Source of the DNA: CBDIHP01 sp965279195
Lineage (GTDB): Bacteria > Planctomycetota > Planctomycetia > Isosphaerales > Isosphaeraceae
Direction of reading: 5' to 3'
DNA length: 64,000 bases
Assembly: GCA_965279195.1 (NCBI GenBank)
Contig: CBDIHP010000037.1
Coordinates: 124,001 to 188,000, forward strand
Shown here: positions 42,012 through 48,348 of the stretch, one piece after another
How positions within the stretch are numbered: position 1 is the first letter of the stretch
Layout: the number at the start of each line of letters is the position of its first letter
Program-made: the position numbers and the translations under genes
Notes under the pieces: generated by a model
What the model saw: the letters and a program-made list of their open reading frames with translations, nothing else
The model's database searches: none
What the model was told of the DNA's origin: nothing

Positions 42012-42049
42012 TTTGATGGGCGATCGTGAAGGCGGAGGGATGGATCGAA

Positions 42050-42193
42050 GGGCCCTTTGGAGTGCGGGAGCGCAGCTGCTCGCTTTCGTGCGGGAGCGGG
42101 CGCCATGATCGGAGGCGTTGAGCGGGCTCAATCGCCTCCGATCGGGCCCGTCTCCGCGTCCGAAAGCGGAAGCCTTGCTTCCGCACTCCGAAG
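42050..42193. repeat. Interspersed inverted-repeat element inside the bilin-globin operon
   Basis: Ends read GGGCCCTTTGGAGTGCGG at the left and, as reverse complement, CTTCGGAGTGCGGAAGC at the right. Inside are a long hairpin (GATCGGAGGCG ... CGCCTCCGATC, 42107-42143) and a short one (GCGGAAGC-CTT-GCTTCCGC, 42166-42184). The left end is shared with the repeat at 54305. It could attenuate or process the operon transcript. Confidence 0.65.
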
Positions 42194-42198
42194 TGGGA

Positions 42199-42918
42199 TT
42201 ACCCGCGGGAGGCGAGGAGCTTGACGAGGATCTCGCCGTGCGACAGGCCGGAGGACACCCACTCGGGGGCGTTGGCCAGGCGCGAGGCGAGGGTGATGAC
42301 GAACCGGCTGTCCTTGGCCTTGCAGGCCGAGCACTGGGTCTGGACGCAGTCCAGGTCCTCGCCGGTGAGTTCGCGGAAGAAGCCGGCGAGGGTGCCGGCG
42401 ATCAGGGTGTCGGCGGGCTTGCTGGCCTTGCCGATGAGGCTGGCCATGATCGCGCCGTCGATGATCGCGACGATCACGCCGCGGTCGTGATAGGTCAGGT
42501 CGACCTGGAGCTTGCCCCAGCCGTTCTGGCCGAAGGCCTCGACCAGGGTGGCGAAGAACTCGGCGGTGGCGAACTCGGAGACCGGCTGGCCGTAGAACTC
42601 GGCGAGTTGGCCGCCGAGCCTCTGGGCATAGGCCGCGCCCCAGCGGACGCCGCAGCTCTTGAGCACGGTCTCGGCCGCCGGCCCGCATTCCTCGGCGATG
42701 GCCTTGTGGAAGCCGAGCAGGAATTCGTTCGGCAGCGTGCAGACCCGCGTCCCCGACCGGTCGCGCTGGACGCCGGTCTTGACGTTGGTCCGGACGTAGG
42801 AATCCTTGGCGAAGTAGTTGCCGCGGAGCGGGAGCGTGCTGGTCGCGGCGTCGGGCGTCGCGGTCGGGGCGCCGGCGGCCGAGGCGCCGTCGCCGAAGCC
42901 GTTGAAGAAGGAGGACAT
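42199..42918 (-). CDS. V4R domain protein (2), with N-terminal FNGF peptide
   Basis: A 239-residue protein whose C-terminal half resembles V4R (4-vinyl reductase) domains, small-molecule-binding domains first known from BchJ. The usual cysteine-rich end is present as CVQTQCSACKAKDSRFVIT. It starts MSSFFNGFGDGAS, an FNGF peptide also found at the tail of the hypothetical protein at 39568-40203. A Pro/Ala/Thr linker leads to the folded part. Its start has GGAG 9 bases upstream. V4R proteins occur next to BBAGs in reported bilin clusters, so it may handle a tetrapyrrole (inference). Confidence 0.82.
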   Translation of the reverse strand: MSSFFNGFGDGASAAGAPTATPDAATSTLPLRGNYFAKDSYVRTNVKTGVQRDRSGTRVCTLPNEFLLGFHKAIAEECGPAAETVLKSCGVRWGAAYAQRLGGQLAEFYGQPVSEFATAEFFATLVEAFGQNGWGKLQVDLTYHDRGVIVAIIDGAIMASLIGKASKPADTLIAGTLAGFFRELTGEDLDCVQTQCSACKAKDSRFVITLASRLANAPEWVSSGLSHGEILVKLLASRG

Positions 42919-43061
42919 GCGAGGTCTCCGGAGCGAGTGGGCTGAGCCTTGGTGGAAAGATGGGTGAAGGGTGATGAGTGACGGGTGAGGAAGGGATGAC
43001 GCGAACTCATCGCGACCTTCCACCCATCAACCGTGTCCCATGAACCATCCCGTTCACGACA

Positions 43062-43559
43062 TCAGACGGCGGCGAGGGCGGGCTCGGGGAAGTCGCTCAG
43101 GGCCTCGATGGCCAGGTTGAGGTGGGGTTCGAGCAGGGTGTAGGCCGAGGCCGGGAGCTGCTCGCGGAGGGTGTCGCGGAAGATGGTGTAGGAGTCGCGG
43201 ACGAAGCCGGGGGTGATGTTGAAGGCGGCGATGATCGTCTTGGTCCAGATGTAGAGCTTCTCCTCGGCCGCTTCGGGGTCGTCGAGGATCATGGCCTGGA
43301 CGGCGTAGCGGAGGACGAGCTGCATGTCGCGGACGCCCTTCTCCCAGCCGCGTTCGTGATAGGACTCGAACTTGGGGAAGCGGCGCTTGATGGCCTGGAT
43401 GGTCAGGCGGATGGCCTCGCCCTCGACGCGCTCGGCGTGCTTGGCGGCGTCGATGCGGGCGGGCAGCGAGGCGGCGTACTTGAGGACGGCGGCCTGCTCC
43501 TCGGCGTTGAGGTAGCGGCTGTCGGTGTTGTTCACGATCTTGAGGAGGCGGGAGTACAT
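43062..43559 (-). CDS. Phycobiliprotein-like globin (bilin biosynthesis-associated globin, BBAG-like)
   Basis: A 165-residue all-helical protein that aligns with phycobiliprotein subunits: KIVNNTDSRYLNAEEQAAVL matches the N-terminal SIVNADAEARYL region of allophycocyanin, and GVRDMQLVLRYAVQAMI matches the chromophore helix CLRDMDYYLRLITYG. The bilin-attaching cysteine is Gly75 here and the protein has no cysteine at all, but the Arg77-Asp78 pair that contacts the bilin is kept. It would therefore bind a bilin non-covalently. The length is that of a phycobiliprotein subunit. It sits in an operon with heme oxygenase, ferredoxin and two V4R genes, as reported for BBAGs of non-photosynthetic bacteria. 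ATG with GGAG upstream. Confidence 0.87.
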   Translation of the reverse strand: MYSRLLKIVNNTDSRYLNAEEQAAVLKYAASLPARIDAAKHAERVEGEAIRLTIQAIKRRFPKFESYHERGWEKGVRDMQLVLRYAVQAMILDDPEAAEEKLYIWTKTIIAAFNITPGFVRDSYTIFRDTLREQLPASAYTLLEPHLNLAIEALSDFPEPALAAV

Positions 43560-43640
43560 GGGATTATCTCCGTGCGCGGGGGTGAGCGTTGGGTTCGATC
43601 GCGGGGCGTGGCGGAGCGGATGCGATGCCCGTGGGAGGGC

Positions 43641-44066
43641 TCAATCCCAGACGAACTGGGACATGAGGTTCTCGACGGTCGGGGGCGTGTCGCCCCCCTC
43701 GGTCGACTTCGAGTCGACCGGCTGGCCGAGGTCGAGGAGCGAGGTCGGGAGCCGTTCGCCGTCGGCGTGGGCGTCGTTCCAGTTGACGAGCCCCCAGAAT
43801 TCGCGGAGCGGCAGGCTCGCGACGGCCCTGCGCTGGGCGGGCTGGGCCTTGGGGCCGGTCCAGGGGATCGACTTGAGGAACACACCGAGGGGCCGGGCGC
43901 CGACGAACGTCGTCGCGGCCGGGGCCGGTGCCGCGGCGGCCGCCGTCGGGGCGGGGGCGGCCTGCGGGGGCGACGGCTTGGGTTCGTCTTGGTCCATCAG
44001 CTCGGAGAGCAGCGACGAGAGCCGCGAGCCCTCATCGAACGAGAACCTGGAGGACGAGTCGCGCAT
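43641..44066 (-). CDS. Small Pro/Ala-rich hypothetical protein of the bilin-globin operon
   Basis: A 141-residue protein of unknown function. A short amphipathic N-terminus (SRLSSLLSELMDQDEP) is followed by a Pro/Ala linker, a conserved-looking core (GVFLKSIPWTGPKAQPAQRR, then LPLREFWGLVNW) and an acidic tail ending NLMSQFVWD. It lies between the first V4R gene and the globin gene with AGGAG before its ATG. It could be a linker that binds other operon proteins through its ends, like linker proteins of light-harvesting complexes, but that is only inference. Confidence 0.75.
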   Translation of the reverse strand: MRDSSSRFSFDEGSRLSSLLSELMDQDEPKPSPPQAAPAPTAAAAAPAPAATTFVGARPLGVFLKSIPWTGPKAQPAQRRAVASLPLREFWGLVNWNDAHADGERLPTSLLDLGQPVDSKSTEGGDTPPTVENLMSQFVWD

Positions 44067-44113
44067 GGCTTGGATCTCCTTTGGGGAGGACGCGACGGGG
44101 GCCGGGGCCCTCG

Positions 44114-44902
44114 TCAGACGTCCAGAACCTTGCGCTGGATGTCCTTGGACGTGGCACCCTCGTTCCGCCAGAACGCCGCGGCGTTGACCCGCTTGGTGGT
44201 GGAGATCAGGAACTTGCAGTAATCTTCACCCGTCGCGTAGCACTGGATCTCGATGCAGCCGAGCGCCCGCTTGGCCAGGACGCTGAACACGGCGGCGAAG
44301 AGGCCGGCGTAGAAGTAGCAGACCACCTTGCCGATGTCGCCGATCGACTGGGCGACGGCCGACTCGTAGAGGTCGACGAAGATCAGCCCCTGCTTGACCT
44401 GGCGGAAGTCATACCGCCAGGTGCCCCAGCCCTGGACGGTCAGCGGCCACCACCACTCTTCGAGCAGGAAGCCGATGCCCATCTTGCTCATCTCGACTTC
44501 GAACTCGGCCTGGATGCGGCGGGAGAACCCCTTCATGTCCTCCAGGCCCCACTCGTAGCCGCACTTGTACATGATCTCGCCGGCGGCATCGCCGACCTCG
44601 TCCTCGAGGCCGCCGAGCATGGCGACGACGAAGTCCTCGGTGACGCGGACCACGCGCTGGCCGTAGACGTTCTGGAGGATCTGCTTCTTGGGGTCCTGCC
44701 GGAAGAACTGGTCGTCGGTGTAGTAGTTGTGCTTGACCGGCTGGACGCCCTCGATGATCTTGAATTCCTTGCCGATTTCCCCCGGCCCCTTGTTCGTCCT
44801 GAGCAGGGTGAGCGCCCGGGCGTCGGGCTTCTCATCCCAGATGATCATCAGACGCTTCTCTTCGCTGGTGAGCGTCTTCTCTGGCGGCGTCACGATCGAC
44901 AT
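44114..44902 (-). CDS. V4R domain protein (1)
   Basis: A 262-residue protein with a C-terminal V4R domain: GCIEIQCYATGEDYCKFLIS carries the conserved cysteine-containing motif. The N-terminal half (RLMIIWDEKPDARALTL, FKIIEGVQPVKHNYYTDD) is a separate globular region. The start MSIVTPPEK was chosen over a longer frame because AAGAGG lies upstream. It is 94 bases after the ferredoxin gene and 47 before the small hypothetical gene. Two V4R proteins beside a bilin-binding globin match the described BBAG clusters. Confidence 0.87.
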   Translation of the reverse strand: MSIVTPPEKTLTSEEKRLMIIWDEKPDARALTLLRTNKGPGEIGKEFKIIEGVQPVKHNYYTDDQFFRQDPKKQILQNVYGQRVVRVTEDFVVAMLGGLEDEVGDAAGEIMYKCGYEWGLEDMKGFSRRIQAEFEVEMSKMGIGFLLEEWWWPLTVQGWGTWRYDFRQVKQGLIFVDLYESAVAQSIGDIGKVVCYFYAGLFAAVFSVLAKRALGCIEIQCYATGEDYCKFLISTTKRVNAAAFWRNEGATSKDIQRKVLDV

Positions 44903-44996
44903 GCGCGGGTCCTCTTGGGGTGGACGAGGCGGGGAGTTCCTGTGCGAATGGGGACGGCGGGGCGGCGGACGCGCCGGGGGGAACGCGGCGGAGGGT

Positions 44997-45470
44997 TTAT
45001 TCTTCCGCCTGGCGGATGCGTTCGACCTCGGCACCCAGGTTCTGGAGCTGTTCGAGCCGGCTCTTGGTGATGATCTTGTCCTTGGCGATCAGCACCGAGC
45101 CGTTGATCGGATGGAGGATGTCCCGCGAGGCGCGGGTGCCGAGGAGGCTCATCAGGTCCTCGGCCTTTTCGATGTACATACCCTCGGGCAGCTCGACGAC
45201 CACGCCCTCTCCCAGCACGCGGCACTGGCAGGCCAGGCGGCTCCGCTCGTCCACGCCGGTGACGTAGGAGAGCGTCCGCGACTCGCGCGGGGTCTTCGGC
45301 GTGAGCTGGTCGCAGCCTTCGAGCACGTGCACGTGGCAGGTGGCGCACATGCCCTTGCCGCCGCACGACATCAGGACGTTGAGCTGCTTGGCCAGGAGGG
45401 CGTCGAGCAGGTTGGTGCGGGTGGCGACGTCGAGGGATTCGTGGATCGGTTCAAAATGGAGGGTCTTCAC
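44997..45470 (-). CDS. 2Fe-2S ferredoxin with C-terminal extension
   Basis: A 157-residue protein with a plant-type [2Fe-2S] domain: Cys36, Cys42, Cys45 in CGGKGMCATC and Cys81/Cys83 in CQC. This is the adrenodoxin/plant-ferredoxin spacing. The last 70 residues form an extra segment (GMYIEKAEDLMSLLG, LEQLQNLGAEVERIRQ). It would deliver electrons to the heme oxygenase. The GTG start overlaps the heme oxygenase stop (GTGA), so the two are translationally coupled, with GGAG upstream. Confidence 0.93.
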   Translation of the reverse strand: MKTLHFEPIHESLDVATRTNLLDALLAKQLNVLMSCGGKGMCATCHVHVLEGCDQLTPKTPRESRTLSYVTGVDERSRLACQCRVLGEGVVVELPEGMYIEKAEDLMSLLGTRASRDILHPINGSVLIAKDKIITKSRLEQLQNLGAEVERIRQAEE

Positions 45471-46114
45471 GAGGCGAGCTCCATGGGGGCGAGGGCCCCG
45501 CGTTCGACGTCGAGAACCTGATAGAGGTCGTAGAGCGCATCGAAGGTGGCCGAGGCGGCATCAATGACGCCGCGCGCCTGGGCCTCATCGAGCGGGGCGG
45601 ATCGGAGCGAGTCGCGGAAGGCGGCCCAGTCGCGCGGGCGGGTCGCCATCCCTTCGGCGTGGTAGTCGAGCCCGTTGCCCGGCGTCGGTGCGACACCCAG
45701 GGCCCGGCCGATCGACTTCGCCAGGAACATCGAGCCCATCCGGGATCCCTCGAACACATAGACGGCGCCGAGCAGTGACAACGGAGCGGCGTCGCTCCAT
45801 CCCTCGAACATCGAGGCGAGTCGGCCGACTTCGGGCCGGGGGGAATCCGGGGCGTCGACGCCCCAGAAGGTCAGGTCGCGGCGGAGGGTCCCGACGCGCG
45901 ACATCGTGTTCGGGTCGTAGCAGGGGAGTCCCGGGTGCCGGTCCAGGGCCGCTTCGAGCGACTCGTGCACGGCGAGGAACTGCGAGAGCGACGCGACGTA
46001 GGCGTCGCGGCCGATCGAGCCGTTCATGATGGCCTGGGCGTAGGGCAGTTGTTCGATACGACGGTGCGTCTCCGCGAGGGCCTCGCGGAGTCGATCGGGC
46101 AGGTCGGTCGGCAT
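45467..46114 (-). CDS. Heme oxygenase, biliverdin-producing type
   Basis: A 215-residue all-helical protein of the heme oxygenase family, which opens heme to biliverdin, iron and CO using ferredoxin electrons. It has the proximal histidine in AETHRRIEQ (His17) and the distal-helix motif VFEGSRMGSMF, equivalent to the YVLEGSxxGG of known enzymes. The length is normal. It is the second gene of the operon and overlaps the ferredoxin gene by 4 bases, which fits a HO-ferredoxin pair. GGAG lies 9 bases before the ATG. Confidence 0.9.
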   Translation of the reverse strand: MPTDLPDRLREALAETHRRIEQLPYAQAIMNGSIGRDAYVASLSQFLAVHESLEAALDRHPGLPCYDPNTMSRVGTLRRDLTFWGVDAPDSPRPEVGRLASMFEGWSDAAPLSLLGAVYVFEGSRMGSMFLAKSIGRALGVAPTPGNGLDYHAEGMATRPRDWAAFRDSLRSAPLDEAQARGVIDAASATFDALYDLYQVLDVERGALAPMELAS

Positions 46115-46177
46115 CTCGTGGGCTCCGGGTTGTCGTGCGGTGACGGAGGGGCGGATGGGATTCGGTCGGGCGAGGCG

Positions 46178-47746
46178 TCAGCTATTTCTGTCGCGGCCGG
46201 TGTTCGAGGCCAGGCCGGTGAGCAGCTTCCAGGGGGCCCAGCGTCGCGAGCCGTCGGAGCGGCCGGTGCCGCTGCCGCTGCCGCCGGTGAGGGGGCCGGT
46301 GCCCCGGCTGAGGCCCGCGGCGGTCCGCTCGCGGTTCGCGTTCTCGGCCTGGAGCGACTGGGCCATCGCGATCTGCTCGATCCGCTCGACGACCTCGTCG
46401 TAGGAACTCGGCCGGGCGTTGACGTCCTTGGCCATCATGGCGACGACCAGCTCGGAGAGATCGGGCGAGACGTCGGAGACGACCGCGTGCGGCGGGATGA
46501 CCGGGGTGAGCGCCTGATGGACCAGGATGTTCATGCGGTTCTCGCCCGTGAACGGCGGCGAGCCGGTGATCGCGTGGTAGAGCGTGGCGCCGAGGGCATA
46601 GATGTCGGAACGGACGTCGTCGGCGTCGCCCTTGACCCGCTCGGGCGACATGTACTCGGCGGTGCCCAGGCCCGCCTCGCTGTTCTGCGAGGTCTCCTCG
46701 GCGAGCGATGAGAGGCCGAAGTCGGTGACCTTCGCCCGGCCGTCGCGGAGCAGGAGGATGTTGGCGGGCGTGACGTCGCGGTGGAGGATCCCCTGCGCGG
46801 CGGCGGCTTCGAGGCCCTTCGCGGCCTGGACGATGATGTTCAGCGCCTTGTCGGGCCGGAGCCGGCCGGACTGGCGGATCAGCTCGCGGAGGCTGAGCCC
46901 CTCGACGTATTCGAGCAAGAGGTAGGGGTTCGTCGGGTCGTCCTCGAAGTCGAGCACGCGGACGACGTTCGGGTGATTGACCCGGGCGAGCAGCCTCGCC
47001 TCGGCGCGGAAGCCTTCAATGATCTGGCCTGCCTCGTCGCCGCCGAGGCGGTCGATCCTCAGCGCCTTGACCGCGACGGGGATGTTCAGCGTGACGTGGA
47101 GCGCGCGGTAGACGACGCCATACCCCCCCTCCCCGACCTTCTCGGTCAAGAGGCACTTGCCGAGCTTCTCGCCCACCTGGAGCGGGTTGGACGCCGGCTT
47201 CGCGGTGGGCTTCGGCGGGGCGGGCTCCTCGACGGGCTTCGCGGCGACGGGTGCTGGTGCGATGATCGGTGTCGGTGTCGGTGCCGGTGCCGGTGCCGGC
47301 GCGGCGACGGGGGCCGGGGGCGGCTGCGGCGCGGGGGCGGGCATCGGTCCCGGGCGGACGACGACCTGCTGGGGCTTCGGCGCGGGGGGTTGGGGGGCGA
47401 CCGGCGTCGGGATGCTCGGGGCGTCGAAGGCGGCGGTGAGCGAGTCGAAGGTGGTCGGCTGGACCGGTTCGGAGGCGGGCTCGATCGCCAGCCGCTGGAG
47501 GCGGTCGGTGCCGCCGGCGGCGAAGAAGCCCCCGATGTAGGGCATCTCCACGTAGCCCTTGAGGCTCAACTCGACGGCGCGGAGGGTGTCGACCCGCAGG
47601 ACGTCCAGACGCACGAGGTACGCGCCGAGCCCTTCCTCGGCCCGGCGTTCCGACTCCCAGCGCTTCGAGACGCGGTCGGCCTCGGCCTCGCCGAGCAGGC
47701 CGTCGCGGACGAACAGGTTGAGCAACTGGATGTCGGAGCGGGTCAT
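46178..47746 (-). CDS. Ser/Thr protein kinase, first gene of the bilin-globin operon
   Basis: A 522-residue kinase. The N-terminal region (about 1-90, VRDGLLGEAEADRVSKRW and LGAYLVRLDVLRVDTLRAVE) resembles the small regulatory domain found before some secretion ATPases, followed by a Pro/Ala-rich linker (about 110-180). The kinase domain starts at GEKLGKCLLTEKVG, with GGYGVVY, VAVKAL, EYVEGLSLRELI, HRDVTPAN, VTDFGLSS and TAEYMSPERV. HRDxTPxN replaces the usual lysine. No transmembrane helix is visible. The start ATG has AAGGAG about 12 bases upstream. It is 63 bases before heme oxygenase, so it likely senses or regulates the bilin system (inference). Confidence 0.9.
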   Translation of the reverse strand: MTRSDIQLLNLFVRDGLLGEAEADRVSKRWESERRAEEGLGAYLVRLDVLRVDTLRAVELSLKGYVEMPYIGGFFAAGGTDRLQRLAIEPASEPVQPTTFDSLTAAFDAPSIPTPVAPQPPAPKPQQVVVRPGPMPAPAPQPPPAPVAAPAPAPAPTPTPIIAPAPVAAKPVEEPAPPKPTAKPASNPLQVGEKLGKCLLTEKVGEGGYGVVYRALHVTLNIPVAVKALRIDRLGGDEAGQIIEGFRAEARLLARVNHPNVVRVLDFEDDPTNPYLLLEYVEGLSLRELIRQSGRLRPDKALNIIVQAAKGLEAAAAQGILHRDVTPANILLLRDGRAKVTDFGLSSLAEETSQNSEAGLGTAEYMSPERVKGDADDVRSDIYALGATLYHAITGSPPFTGENRMNILVHQALTPVIPPHAVVSDVSPDLSELVVAMMAKDVNARPSSYDEVVERIEQIAMAQSLQAENANRERTAAGLSRGTGPLTGGSGSGTGRSDGSRRWAPWKLLTGLASNTGRDRNS

Positions 47747-48284
47747 GTGAGGTGTCACTCCTTGAGCCATTCGTCCGCGGCGTCATGACGGACGATTGCC
47801 AATCGATCGCACCGGTCGTCCGAGGATGGGCCCGCTCGGCGTCGCGATCGGCTCGCGTCGACGTCGGGGGATCCTTCGATCGGGGCTGGCGCCTCGGGCG
47901 TCGAGGCTAGCGGCTCGAGCTGACGATCTTTCGATCCATGCGTGTGTCAGCCGGAGCAAGGAAAATGCCACCAGACTTGGACACGCCCGGATTGTTGGAA
48001 ATTTCTCTCGATTGGGTTGGGTGTAATTTGCTTAAGTTCCAAATATGTGGTCACTTAGGTTGTTTTGGGCGGGGTGGGCGATTCGGGGTTTTTCGATCCG
48101 AGACGACGCTGCCATGACATTTGTCTAAGAATTACTCTTGAGTGCCTTCGTTCGGATTGGTTGACAGTCGTTAGCCGGAGAGGGCGCGTGTTGTCTGCGG
48201 CGGGTGATGATCCGGGGGCCTCGTCCTGGAGAGGCGCCAGGGCGATGCCGCCGCGAGGCGCCAGCCGGTCGCGATCGAAACGAA
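47747..48284. other. Leader and promoter region of the bilin-globin operon
   Basis: About 540 bases between the rhamnose transporter terminator and the first kinase start, with no gene. It is AT-richer at 47990-48130 (GTAATTTGCTTAAGTTCC, CCAAATATG), the best place for the operon promoter. I cannot assign a -35/-10 pair. Confidence 0.5.
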
Positions 48285-48317
48285 CCGAGGCCGCCCCGTC
48301 GATCGGGGCGGCCTCGG
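48285..48317 (-). terminator. Terminator of the rhamnose transport operon
   Basis: Perfect 14-bp stem (CCGAGGCCGCCCCG / CGGGGCGGCCTCGG) with a 5-base loop about 30 bases after the last stop codon; in the direction of transcription it is followed by TTCGTTTCG. Confidence 0.85.
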
Positions 48318-48348
48318 GTTGGCATCGGAAAATAAGATCCACAGGCCA

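Noticed and set aside
48055..48342. Small minus-strand frame between the transporter and the bilin operon
   Set aside because: It contains the terminator hairpin and the AT-rich leader; no coding support.
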